The translations under genes and the position numbers were made by a program. Positions 22,627-33,520 of a stretch of DNA of 64,000 bases are shown piece after piece (within the stretch, counting starts at the first letter, position 1; each line of letters begins with the position of its first letter). This stretch comes from Armillaria gallica (Eukaryota; Basidiomycota; Agaricomycetes; Agaricales; Physalacriaceae): positions 7,192,001 through 7,256,000 of the forward strand of contig JBANDB010000001.1 of NCBI GenBank assembly GCA_037576215.1, read 5' to 3'. The notes beneath the pieces are model-generated. The model had not been told where the DNA came from and did not search any database. It worked only from the letters and a program-made list of their open reading frames with translations.

Positions 22627-25600
22627 TCATGCTTTGATACGATTCACCTTTGAAGCGAGGTACTCATCGACAAGTTCTTCTGCGTCCATGTCTCCTTCCT
22701 TTACCCAGCTGTTGGATTCTGGTCCGTATCCTTTCCATTTGACGAAGTAATCGGTGACCCATTGCCACGGCTCGCCAGCCTTTCCTCGGACCTTTCGGTC
22801 TCTATGGTCAAGTACTTGCTCGATTTCATAGTGCTCCTCCCCGTCAATAAGATCGGGTGGTGGTGGAGGCAGCTGTTCCTGATTAGGGAATGTGGGGGGC
22901 GTGTAAGGCGTCAGGAGTGATTCGTTGAATACTGGATGGATGCGCCAGCCTATGGGGAGTTTTAATTTGTATGCCGAAGCTCCGACTTTGGCGATGATGG
23001 GGAATGGGCACGTCCTTTTGTCTGCGAGTTTTTTCTTGGGATGTGGGAGGTTAAGGTTGGTCGTGTCGAGCCACACCTTGTCTCCCACCTGGTATTCCAC
23101 TGCAGGTCGTTTCTTTTTGTCATATTGGGCTTTCATCTGGTCGGCGGCTTTTTCGAGTGCTTGCTTTGCCTCGGCATGGATTTTCTGTATCTGTGAAACG
23201 AATGTGTTTGATGCCAGTGTTCTGAAGGGTGCTTGGGGTCGTACGGCACCAGGGAGGACCTTGACGTTATAGCCATGGGTAACCTCGAAGGGACTTTTAC
23301 CTGTTGCAGAGTGGGTGCGGTTATTGTGAGCGAAAGCCGCGAGGGAAAGCCATTCTACCCAGTCATTCTGGCGGTGATTGACGAAGATCCGGAGGTATTT
23401 TTCAACCTCCTGATTCACTCGCTCAGTCTGTCCATCAGTTTGCGGGTGGTAGGCGGTGGATATGTTTGCCTTGATTTGAAGCAAGTCATAAAGGTCTTTC
23501 ATGAACTTGGATACAAACACGGTGCCTCGGTTACTGATGACGACCTGGGGCATTCCATGTTTGGCGTAAACTTCGTCTCGTAGGATTTTGGCCCACCCTT
23601 CCGATGACATCTCTGTGGTGCATGCAACTGGTATGATTTCCTTGGAGAAGCGATCGATGATCATTAGGATCGTGTCGAAGCCTTTGCTCTTTGGTAAACC
23701 AGTCACCATGTTGACGGAGATATGAGTCCATGGTCGGGAGGGTATTGTGTTTGGATGAAGCGGCGCTGCTTTTGCTTGAGTGCTGGACTTGGTTCGTTGG
23801 CACATCTTGCAGCCGCGGACATAATCCTCTATGTCCTTTTTCATTCTGGGCCACCAATATTCTTGTAAGACGAGTTCTTTAGTCTTTTCTATGCCGGGGT
23901 GTCCCGCCGTGATGTGGTCGTGAACTTGTGCGATTATTTCGCCTTGTAACGTGTGGTCAGAAGGAATGTAAATGTGGGAGTCATAATAGATCAGCCTGTC
24001 ATTCATTTTCAGTCCTCGGTCGTGGTTAAGGGAAGTCGCAATGTTCTTGTCCCATCGGTGGTGGTTGAGCGTGGCTTGCTTTATCTTGGAATGGGTTTCC
24101 TCGATAGTGGGCATGACTAGTGCCCAGAAGTGCTTGGGTTTGAGGATGATAACCTCATCGTTGTCCTTCTTTCCTTGCTCGTGATCTGCTCTTCAACTGA
24201 GTAAGTCGGCTTTCTTGTTCGCGGTTCCTGATTTGTGGTGCAGTGTGAAATGGTATTCAGCCAGCTCGGTAACCCAATGTGCTTGTCATCGATTGAGTTT
24301 CTGGGGTTTTCGGAAATATTGTAGGTTTTGATGATCCGTCCATATTTCGAAGTCCTGGGCTGCGCCCATTAGGTAGTGTCTCCACTCATCGAGCGCGAGC
24401 ATTATTGCGAGCAGTTCTTTGTTGTAAATTTCGTAATTTCGTTCTGTGACAGTGAGGGATTTGGATAAAAATGTGACTGGGCACCATTTTCCATCCTGCT
24501 CCTGCATCAATACCACACCTATTGCTCCCTCACTGGCATCCGCCTCTACACGGAATTTTCCTTCCTCTGTGGGTATGGCTAGTACCACTTCTTTGGCTAG
24601 CAATCTCTTCAACTCTTCGAAGGCGTCTTGTTGTGCTTTTCCCCATTTCCACGGATCGTTTCCTGTCAGCTGGGTCATTGGTTTGACGACCTTGCTGTAT
24701 CCTTTGATGAAATGCCGGTAGAAATTGGTAAAGCCTAAGAACGACTGGAGCTGTACTTTCTTTGTTGGTACAGGCCATTCTGCGACTCCTGTGATCTTGA
24801 CTGGGTCCATGCGAATATTTCCTTCACTGATGATAACGCTGAGGTATTCTGTTTCCAAGGTTTTGAACTCGCACTTCTCTGCTTTAAGGAAGAGTTTGTT
24901 CTTTCGGAGGAGTCTTAGAACTTCGCGTGTGATGCGGCAATGTTCCTCCTTGGTCTTGGACATGATAAGAATATCATCGAGATAGACAGTGACAGCTCCC
25001 GACGCAATGAGACTTTTGAAAATGTCATTCATCATCCATTGGAAGGTGGCGGGTGAATTGGTAAGCCCGAAGAACATCACCGTGGGTTCGAACAACCCTC
25101 GATTAGTTCTAAATGCTGCTTTCCACTCATCGCTGCTCTTGATGCGCACGTTGTTGTAACCCCACTGAACATCGAGCTTGGAAAAATACTTGGCACCCCG
25201 CAATTTGTCCATTAGCTCTGAGATTAAAGGAAGCAGATAATGGTTTTTAATTGTCATCTCATTGAGTTTCCTATAATCTTGGACTGGTCGCAGCTTGCCA
25301 TCCTTCTTTTTAACGAAGAAGAATGGTGAAGCCATGGGTGATTTGGATGGTCATATTCGCCCACTCGAGAGGTTCTCGTCTAAGAACTTATTGAGTTCCA
25401 CTTGTTCGTTCCGGTTGAGAGGGTAGACCTTGCAGTCTAGATTGGCGCTCGCGTTCGGAGTGAGTTCGATGGCGTGGTCCCACGTCTTTGGCTCGGGGAG
25501 TTCATCGAAATTGTCTTTAGCGAACAAGTCGTTGAAATCTCGACACCATTCTGGAACCATCTCTTCGAATGTCTTGGTCTCTTTGTCTGCGTTGGCTGTG

Positions 25601-27506
25601 GCAGCTAAGTCATTGGTGTGATGCGCGCGTATGAGAATAGCCCGTGTGAAGTCTATTGCAAGGATGGTATCTCCCTCCTCCAGTTCCTCGTCCCACTTGT
25701 CGTTGGGATCTGCATCAGGTAGTACGAATGGGTTCTTGCGGCATTCGCACCGTGCAAACATTAATCCTCCTGTCTTCCAATTGATGATTGGATTATGCCG
25801 GGCTAACCAGTCGTGACCGAGGAAGATTTCCTTATCACCGAGATCTGTTACGGCTAGATCTATTTGTTCAGAATGATCTCCGATTTTTAGTTCGATCTCG
25901 GCGTATTTGGTAATTGATCCTCCTGAGTTCTTGGTTCTGTCGGCATTATAGACCAGGATTGGGGCGGCTGTTGGTCAGGTCAGGATGTTGTGTCGTTTGA
26001 CGAATTTTTGATTGATGGCGCTGCTGGTGCATCCGCTGTCTACTAGCGCGGTTGTAGAGATATTGGGAAGTGTTCCTGGTGCTCCGAGAATGACGGGGAT
26101 AACCAGGTCCTTCCCTTTATTGCTTAACGCGCTGATAAGTCGTTTGGTTCTTGTAGCTCGTGAAGCCACCAGAGTGCATCGATTCGCTCCATCCCCCTCA
26201 TTGCTTCAATCATTGAGTCAACGACCTCCTCCGTGCATGCCTTGTGAATCCAGTTTTTGAGGATTGCCTTTGCTTCTGACTCTGTTCGCGCTTGTACTAC
26301 ACTGCGTAGAGTCCACTCTGCTCTGAATGGTTTGAGCCATTCTTTATAGGTCTGTCCCTTTGTATAGGTGCGGGACAGTTGCGGGGCCTCTTCAACCTTC
26401 GCGTTGCCCCATACGGGCGCAACTACCGTTGGTGAGGTCACCGCATTTTCTAAGTCTAAAGGGGTTAATTTAGCATTCTTGTTCATCATGAAACTGGTAA
26501 TGTCCTCGTGATCAGGCACTTCTTCCAAAGTAGCTACCTGATGCCCCCTTTGCACTGCCTGGGCGCTAGCAGCTTCCTGTCCTGTGGCTTTCTGGTCGGT
26601 CGTGGAATGGGAGGTGCTTTCCTCAAAGGCGCCGTCTCGTGAAGAGACAGCAGGTTGGACCGCCACCACTGGACGACAATTGCCTGCGCTTCTCATCATT
26701 GACGAGTGGTCGTCTTCACCTGATACCTTTGGGCCTGTGTTCTGATGCAGGTCCCTCATTTCGTTCAGCGTTCCCCCATCGTCAGGTCGCCCTTTGTCAT
26801 GATAGGCATTGGCAACTGATCAGGGGCTCTTACCTGACTCTGGTTCGTCCATCATCGTTTTCAGGGCCGAGGGCAAATAGATCCTTGCCCCTGCATCTAT
26901 ATTCTGTGTAGCGTCGCGATCTGTGTCGTCCTTAGCTCTGTTAGATCCTGAGTCACCTTTGTGGTCGTCCTCAGCTTTCCCCAAAGCCCCGTCGTGGGAT
27001 TTACACTTTGGTAACTGTGTGGTGTTCTCTTTTACCAGAGGAGGTTTCGCCGAAGCTATTCCCTCGAAACTCCCTGTGCGGCAGGGACTCCGTAGAGCTG
27101 CTCTTTCAGGGGGGTGCCTACTGGCTTCCAGAACCCCTGCCCCATCCGGTCGCTCATTTGTCACTGCGGCGATTCCCAAAGGGAATGGCCTCGACTGGTG
27201 TAACACCGTTATGATGGGTGTCACTATGGTGGGTGACTTATCGCCTCAGACTTTCGCCTGTAATAGGTTACTTGTCGGGCATCGAACCGATAGCTCAGTG
27301 ACTACCACGCTCGTTCCTGTGGTCGCTTCGTTAGGCGTGGGTGTCGCTTCGTTAGGCGTAGGTTGGACTTCGTTAGGTCCTGCTGGGTGATTCTGTTTGT
27401 TCAGTTCCTGGTCTGGTTGCGAAATCGCGGGTATATTCGAATGCGTGGTGGATACTACAGGCGATATATAAGTACAATGATGTGATGTGATAGGCATACC
27501 AGCCAA
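22627..27506 (-). pseudogene. Gypsy 1 pol (PR, RT, RNase H, integrase, chromodomain)
   Basis: The first part (27506-26124) is a linker with Pro/Asn/Thr repeats and a conserved block ending near ALWWLHEL. The frame then shifts. Next come the aspartic protease motif LVDSGCTSS, the RT with TVYLDDILIM, RNase H (VEADASEGAIG and WTDHQNLQYF), the integrase zinc-binding region, the DDE core, and a C-terminal chromodomain (HYEIEQVLD to VKWKGYGPESNSW). TGA stops lie at 27246, 26820, 25975, 25351, 24286 and 24193. Two integrase Asp positions read Asn (HISVNMVTG, VISNRG). The copy must be inactive. The chromodomain suggests targeting to modified chromatin, as in chromoviruses. Confidence 0.95.
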
Positions 27507-27544
27507 AACTAAACCCTGAGTCGCCGAATAGATCGAATCGTTAT

Positions 27545-29029
27545 CTATGCGGCAGTTTCTTTTAACTCCTCAATCATTGAGAGTTTATCCTGTATATCCC
27601 AGTAAGTATTTGCACGTCGCAAAGACTCAGCTCGGGTTTTGGACGTGGTCGGGCAGTCGCGCTTGAAGTGGCCTGGCTTGCCACATCTATAGCATACCAA
27701 TGCTGCCCTAGCTTTGTCGATATTCATCGGCTGTCCGCGTCCTCCGTAAGTTGTCCCTGTAGTCGTTGTTGTTGTCGACACAGGGGCCCTGGTTTGACCA
27801 CCCTGTACCGGCATGGTCATCTTCTGTGATTGGGCTGGTGGCCCTATCGTTCCTTCTGCCTGCTTGAGGCACCAATTGAGATTGATTCGGAGTAGGCGAG
27901 CCTTCCATGCTGGGTAATCGATTGGCACGTCCCTGTCTGATGAGTATATGGTGTTTTTGCTCGACTGTCGGGCAGCCTTCTTGATCTGGTGGAGCATTAC
28001 CTGGTCGTTATTGCGTACTCCGGCATGGTAGGCTAGTTCTTCAAATAGCTGGAAGAACTTGTCGCCGTCCTTGTGCTCCGACTGCCTTAGCTTTTCCCAC
28101 TGTGCGTACTTTATCTGCAAGTCAGCGTCCTTCCAGAACCTTTTATTGAGCTCCGACTGGAATTCGTCGTAGGTTGGATACTGCTGTTCGCCGTCCACTG
28201 TCTTTCCTATGATTTTGGTGCACAACTGCCACCACCTTTCGGCATCTCCTGCGAGTCGAGAAACGCAAAAGACGACCTTGTGCGGGTGTTGGTGAAAATG
28301 CCGGTTAAAGACGTTGAAGTGTAGCTTGCACTTTAGGAAGAAGCAAGCGATGTCGTCTGAGTCCCCTGAGAAGTCATCGACCTCTTTCAAGATTTTTGGC
28401 TTGAAGTCATCATAGGGGGCTATCGCTCCAGCTTGCAATTCCCAGGGTATAGGTGGGTCTGGCATTGCTGGTGGCGCTGGGAATTGTGGGAGCATTACCC
28501 GTACTGGTGGTGCAGGAGGTGGCTGTGCAGGTTGCCCGCCGCCTCCACCAGCTCCGTTAGCCCTGGCGAATGGTAGGTACCCAGGTGTGTACGTTCCTGG
28601 TGTAACTCGGGGAGGCACTACTGGGGGCTCATCTGGCATTGGTTCCTGGATCTCGATCTCTGGTGCGGCTTCTTCGTACCTGGGCCATTCTTCGATTATG
28701 GCATCTGGGTGTACGGCATTCCACAAGGTGCGAGTGTTTCACTCCGCCTCATACTGTAGGATTTTGTCTGCTGGAAGACCTCTATTCTTTTTCATAAAAT
28801 AATCGTTCCCGGCTAGGGTCACTCCCCAGACCAGGGAAAAGGGTAACTCGAAGGTGAAATAATTGTACAAGTTTAAAAACATTGCTTGCCTTAATATAGC
28901 GGGAGTAGGGACTGTGGGGTCATTGTCTGTTTCGTTATAGAAATTGATTGCATCAATCAATGTTGTCATCACTGGGGTAGTAGGGGCTGTTGTTGCGCAT
29001 CTGCTCGGAGGCCGACTCAGGGATCCCAT
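27545..29029 (-). pseudogene. Gypsy 1 gag (capsid and zinc knuckle)
   Basis: Forms the retrotransposon particle and binds its RNA. The start at 29029 lies inside the end of ORF1 in another frame. A Pro/Gly-rich linker precedes the capsid-like part (from about GDSDDIACFFLKCKLHF through FWKDADLQIKYAQW). The C-terminus carries the CCHC knuckle CYRCGKPGHFKRDC. A TGA at 28739-28741 breaks the N-terminal part. Pol follows in a different frame, with an open overlap of about a dozen codons before the gag stop, so frameshifted expression of pol is plausible. Confidence 0.85.
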
Positions 29030-29981
29030 CAATCGTGAGTCGGAACGGGGTAGGGGGACGGTTCAGTTGTGGATTGACGACAGTGGTCAACTCACTGACC
29101 TCGAGCTCCTGCTGTGGCTGCTCTCGGAGTCGGGCGGTGAGTCGTTCCCAAGCACTTGCTCGAGGGGGGCGGTTTGGGGATCTTCTCGGCTGTGCTCACC
29201 AACCACTTTGCCTTGGGGGTGGTGCGAGGTTGGAGGGGCCGGCAACAGGTTCCTCGATGTGTACAGGCTCGAGTGTCGACTCGTGGATATGTACAGGGAC
29301 GTCCCACGTGGCAAGGGTTGTTCTGAACCTTCCTTGGGGTATGCGATGCTCAGGTGAAGGGGCGTTGCATGTCGGGAAGAAGGCGCTGTAGGAGACGTTG
29401 AAGTTATCCCAGAACTCCTTGGGAGTAATACCGGCTGTGGGTGGTGGAGCAGAGTGCCTGCTATCCCTAGGGTCATTATTGGTTGCTGGGATGTCAGGTC
29501 GTCTGTTGTGGCCCACGTTGTGTCTCCTCCTACTGGTGGCATTTCGGGAGTCCGAGTCAGGTGGGGGAGTTCGAGGGACAAACACGGCATAGTAGGAAGC
29601 GGGATGTTCGGCAGTGATGTCGATGCTGGCCGGGGACCTTCCGGGAGGGGTAGGAGTGTTTCTTTCTGGGATAACGGGAGGAGCCTGCTCAGAAACGTCC
29701 GTCTCCGTCTGGTCAATTCCTGGCCCAGCGAACTGGTCGATTGGGATCGGTCGCCGTGGTATGGGTGCGAAGAGTTGGGGTGGCTGCTGCTCAAGTGGGA
29801 TGCCATTGGAGTTATTTGTGATGACTGAGGGAGTGGTTCGGTGCGCCTCTTCCTGTCGTCGGAGCTGTAGTTGTCTTGTCCTATAGCGGAACCTGACTGC
29901 AAGAATGAGGGCAATGGAGACAAGAGTGGCGCTTGGTATTCCTAGTGCGATTGCTATAATCCGAGCGTCGTCGTTCTCCAT
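28953..29981 (-). pseudogene. Gypsy 1 ORF1: proline-rich protein with N-terminal membrane anchor
   Basis: The first ORF after the primer site, starting at 29981. Residues about 8-30 (IIAIALGIPSATLVSIALIL and on) form a single hydrophobic segment followed by a basic stop-transfer-like run (RFRYRTRQLQLRR). The rest is rich in Pro, Ser and Thr and looks disordered. A TGA at 29196-29198 interrupts the frame, which otherwise runs to 28953 and overlaps the start of gag. Most Gypsy elements have no such ORF. A signal-anchor membrane protein is inferred; no function is known. It could be a captured host exon. Confidence 0.6.
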
Positions 29982-30010
29982 GAAGCAGTGTTCTAGTAAA
30001 AGAGGGTGGG

Positions 30011-30026
30011 TTAGCTTTGAGCTAAT
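30011..30026 (-). promoter_or_regulatory. Self-complementary primer-binding site
   Basis: In the sense direction the internal region opens with ATTAGCTCAAAGCTAACC immediately after the 5' LTR. Fourteen bases are the exact complement of TAGCTTTGAGCTAA in the left LTR, and twelve in the right LTR. No tRNA-like complement (for example an initiator-Met TGG start) is seen. This is the arrangement known from Tf1-type self-priming elements. Confidence 0.75.
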
Positions 30027-30500
30027 TGTAAGACCCGAACTCCAACCAAAAGGTGAATAGATCGGCTGTATTGCATTCGTACAGTCACCGTCTCACCCTT
30101 GTTATGATTGATGCTCAAGACTCACTTTTAGGAGCTCTTAGCAAATAGATAAGGAATGTGTCGGTATGAATAAACTTTAGCTCAAAGCAAGGGAAATACA
30201 GGCTTTGAGTAAGCTACTTATATACTAAAGTCAAGGTTTGTAAAAGGTACTTAGATGAGGCTACCATGTTAGAAAGTGAATAAGCCAAGTACACGGTAGC
30301 CGAGAATAAGGCGTGCTTAATACGTGTTAAGTCGTGTTGAGTGCGTGTTGCGTACACGTTGACCGAGTGTGACGTGTTAGCAATGTGAAGATTTATAAAG
30401 ACTCTCCGGGAGTCGCAGGTCTAAGGAAAGTGGTGAGTAAGCATCTTATCTTATCTACCGAAGATAAGATAAGATGCAAGAAAACAAATAAATTGTAACA
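30027..30500 (-). repeat. Gypsy 1, 5' LTR (right in window)
   Basis: Same length as the left LTR. The TATA box (sense) lies at 30217-30224, and a putative transcription start near 30188 is 28 bases downstream. Differences from the left LTR are mainly C/T and G/A and often sit at CG dinucleotides. Confidence 0.95.
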
Positions 30501-30691
30501 GTTATCCAGGACTCTGTGGAGACTTCGAAGAAGAGTGTAGCAAGATCGAGAATGGCTCCGCAGACCCAGGGTACTGCAACTGCTGATGACATCTGCAGGA
30601 ACTACAACTGGGGCGAGTGTCATTTCAGCACTAAGTGCCACCGCACACATGCATGCATCATTTGTCAAGACCCAAATAATGTGATTACGAG

Positions 30692-31987
30692 ATGCCCTCG
30701 CATCGGAAACAACAAACGATCCACTTGAACACTCTGTTAGGTGAAATTGTGAGTCCTATCCTCGCTTCAAATCAACATATGGCTATTACTTTTATGTCAC
30801 GGCTACAGCATCTCAGGACACCCTCAATCTTCCTTCACCACAGGCTGCTCCTTCATCACAGACTACTCCTTTCCACCCAGACAACCGGATTCCTGAACAC
30901 TTTGTTAGGTCTTTCCTGGAAATCTGCAGGTACCCGAAGACTTGAATGCTTTGTTAAGTTCCTCGGTCACTATATATCCATGGTACGAAGTTTTTTGCTT
31001 TCAAAAGGGGCTAGGCAACCTGCTCGGCAACCGTGGTCACTAGAACACCTCGTCCATGAATGCTCTATTGCTCTCAGCTTCACAATAGATATGGGCACAG
31101 CACGCACCTACTCATCTGCCCTCAACTCGTATATTGCGTTCTGCCAGCTGCATCACTTCCCTATCCAACCAACAGAAGATACTCTCAGTTTCTTCGTCAT
31201 CTACATGTCCTACCACATCAAGCCGAAATCTGTAGACTCCTACCTTTCAGGGATCTGCAACCAGCTAGAGCATTATTTCCCTGATGTTTGTGCTGTCCGC
31301 AAGTCCCTACTTGTGAAGCGAATACTGAAGGGCTGCATGCAATTACGTGGCACAGCAGTCAAGCGAAAACTACCACTCTCCCGGCCCCAGCTGCAAAAAG
31401 TACTGGACAAATTCAACCCCTCCACAGATCACGACGACTTGCTTTTTGTATCGATGATTCTCACAGGGTTCTATGGACTTCTACATCTTGCCAAAGTCAG
31501 CATGCCTGATTCAAAGGAACTGCGTGATTGGAAGAAGTTCACCCGCCGAAGAAGCATTCACATTGACAAAGACCATTACTCCTTTTGGCTGCCAGCTCAC
31601 AAAGCAGATACTGCTTTCGAGGGAAACAAGATCATCATCCAGCACCGAGATGCTGTTGACCCACATGTACCTTTCATCAAATACCTCGCATCTCAGGACA
31701 AACATTTCCCCATTCATCCGCTACTGTGGGTACGTAGCAATGGTGACTGCCCTATGCGAGGATGGTTCATTCGCAAACTCCAGACAAATTTTCCTGACAA
31801 GCATATTGCAGGACAATCAATGTGAGCTGGCGGTGCTACTGCTCTGGCCGAAGATGGTACTGTTCCACATATCATCCAAGCAACAGGCCATTGGTCATCT
31901 GACATGTTCCAAATTTACATCTGCAAGAACCCAGTACTTCTGCAGGCAATCCTTTTCTCCCGAAAGGAGGCTGCCAGGTCCATATGA
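30692..31987 (+). pseudogene. Tyrosine recombinase / DNA breaking-rejoining enzyme
   Basis: Would cut and rejoin DNA to integrate the element. The N-terminal core-binding region includes ARTYSSALNSYIAFC. The catalytic half contains AGGATALAEDGTVPHIIQ and GHWSSDMFQIYI, where H and the final Y fit the family's His and nucleophile Tyr. A TGA at 31823-31825 lies just before AGGAT; relatives have Arg there, so the stop probably replaces the second catalytic arginine. Without it the frame continues to 31987. It starts inside the 3' end of ORF1. Whether the first ATG (30692) or a later one is used is not clear. Confidence 0.75.
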
Positions 31988-33256
31988 TCCTTCTGATCCT
32001 TCATCATTTGCGTCGTGGTCTTTCCCATCTTCAATCTCATCTCCTTATCTCACATACATTACTCTATCTTCCTCTTCCATTAGTGGCTCTGACACACGAC
32101 GCGCCTTGAAATCGATTTGTAGGGCCCCCAGAAACGTTTACCGGGGGCTGCTGTTGGCTATCATTGGAGGCTTAAGTGAGCGACACAATTAGATATATAT
32201 AATTCTGTGCCTTGAGTTCTGTGAAGGAGTCTTCAATATCTCCATCGACTTCTGAGCTCTCGTTGGCTTGTTCAGCATCAATCTGACCCATAGAAGACTT
32301 ATCTAACACAACCAGTGAATCCTCATGACCACCGTCATCAAGATTTAATATGACCCAATGCCCAGTGGAGAGTTCCAGTAAAGTCACCAATCCATGCATC
32401 AAACTGAGATTTTGTGAATTTGTTGTATGGATTGTAGATTGGGGCTGGCTTAGTCCTGTGGCGCTTGAGGTCAAGGAAGCCACAGTGGCGAGTTGTCAAC
32501 CATGAGGCACGTGATTCTGCAGAGAAATTCATTTATCACCAATAGGGTTCTCAACAATAAACACATCTTCAATAAAATGGACGCGTGCACATTTCTAACC
32601 TGAATAAAACATGAAGCACTGTTCCAGCCAAGCTGACACACCAGAAATCATGGAGAACACATCAGTATGGATTTCTGGGAAATAAAAAGGGCCATAATAC
32701 TGTGGGTACAAAGGAGACAACCACCTATCATCCGTATCAGCAACATCAGCCTACAACAACACTCAAGGTGAATGGCAAGGAATCTTGTTCAAAATAAAGG
32801 ACATGATGTTAAGGCCCTGAATGCTTGAACACGAAATGCAGAGCATCGTTGCTGAGCAACTAGAGTGCCGTTGACACCTACAACAGAGCCATCTGTGCAG
32901 GAGAGGAAGTTAGCAAGGGAAACTACCAGATATTAAATACCCACTGATATACAAGGCCATCCTAGTAAAACAAAGAATTCTGTTAGCACACGCAACAAAC
33001 ACATATTGCATATGTACAGAGAGTTGAATTTCACCTTTGTCACCTTTGTCATCGACGATGACTCTTTTGTAGCTGAGGGATCGTCACCGGCCGAAACAGA
33101 GGGCCTAAACCTGTCTAAGACTTAGCGGGGACTGTCGGGAAGAGAAGTTAGGTTCAGAAGATCAAGCGTATGACACCAAATAGCACCAAATAGCCCCTAT
33201 GGTGGTTGATCGGTTGCTTACCCTTTGATAAACACCCTCTCTACTATCGGAAAGAA
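31988..33256. other. Right part of recombinase element, no recognised gene
   Basis: Minus-strand frames at 32172-32532 can be linked by plausible introns into an acidic peptide (GQIDAEQANESSEVDGDIED), but no domain is recognised. From 32540 to 33200 I see no coding signal. The block ends near the inverted cccgattctt sequence at about 33242. Confidence 0.35.
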
Positions 33257-33310
33257 TCGGGGAACACCAGGACGGAAAGTGCTGTCCCCCCAATATCGCA
33301 CCTGCACCAC

Positions 33311-33520
33311 ATGATTCAACCACTCGGTCCTACAGCTGGAGGCCCCAAGGCCAAGCCCTCGAGCCAATGTGCACGTGTTCCCTCTTGCATGAAGCCTCCT
33401 AAGATTTCTCAACCCGATGCCCATACTCTGTCTAATGGCGATACAAAATCTTCGAGAAAATCTGCGTGTAAATTTTTGTGTAGACTCCGATTTGTGTTGT
33501 CATCCAGAGGACACCAGTAG
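33311..33520 (+). CDS. Small conserved ORF upstream of DUF6535 gene, copy 2
   Basis: Shares frame and motif (CMKPPKISQP, GDTKSSRKSA) with the copy at 5754-5957. The N- and C-termini differ because of small indels. Function unknown; it may be an exon rather than a complete protein. Confidence 0.3.
   Translation: MIQPLGPTAGGPKAKPSSQCARVPSCMKPPKISQPDAHTLSNGDTKSSRKSACKFLCRLRFVLSSRGHQ

Larger units (their letters stand above)
21539..30500 (-). mobile_element. Chromodomain Gypsy LTR retrotransposon (Tf1/sushi-like), full length
   Basis: The 8962 bp element has 474 bp LTRs, a GTTAT target duplication (21534-21538 and 30501-30505), a polypurine tract next to the left LTR and a primer site next to the right LTR. 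It is therefore transcribed on the minus strand. The order is ORF1 (membrane-anchored, unusual), gag with zinc knuckle, protease, reverse transcriptase, RNase H, integrase, chromodomain. Eight in-frame TGA codons, at least one frame break and two changed integrase aspartates make it inactive. The LTRs differ by about four percent, mostly transitions. Confidence 0.95.
20532..30728 (+). pseudogene. ORF1 of recombinase element, CCCH-type zinc finger protein, split by Gypsy
   Basis: The first part is 20532-21538 and the second 30506-30728. Excising the Gypsy element and one GTTAT duplication rejoins the frame at AVI-QDS. The N-terminal third is acidic and then strongly basic (KRKRKANHKHKKQRK), with a Ser/Asp-rich stretch. 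The middle has a conserved-looking block around WVIAWQAYTEAVLFAF. The C-terminus has a zinc finger of pattern C-x7-C-x5-C-x3-H followed by CIIC. A nucleic-acid-binding, Gag-like role for the element is inferred. It overlaps the recombinase ORF by a few codons. I recognise the arrangement as element-associated but know no name for it. Confidence 0.7.
20049..33256. mobile_element. Tyrosine-recombinase (Crypton/DIRS-like) element, interrupted by Gypsy
   Basis: In unit 1 the A tail runs on to acaccagcacggaaagtgctg (5706). In unit 2 the A tail stops at 20048 and the acaccaggacgg sequence resumes at about 33257, so 13.2 kb has been inserted. Inside are two plus-strand ORFs, a CCCH-finger ORF1 and a tyrosine recombinase, with a Gypsy element nested in ORF1. 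Near the edges, cccccgattcttcc (about 20075) and ggaaagaatcgggg (about 33242) are inverted copies. No reverse transcriptase of DIRS type is seen, which favours a Crypton-like or defective element. Exact ends are uncertain. Confidence 0.65.

Noticed and set aside
26923..27390. Plus-strand ORF of 155 codons
   Set aside because: It is the antisense shadow of the Gypsy linker region on the minus strand, which has conserved protein features.
29087..29923. A 278-codon frame overlapping Gypsy ORF1
   Set aside because: It shares the strand but not the frame of the membrane-anchored ORF, begins later and has only low-complexity Ser/Pro composition.
20049..33256. Complete DIRS retrotransposon
   Set aside because: No reverse transcriptase, RNase H or methyltransferase of DIRS type is present. 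The RT inside this span belongs to the nested Gypsy element on the other strand.
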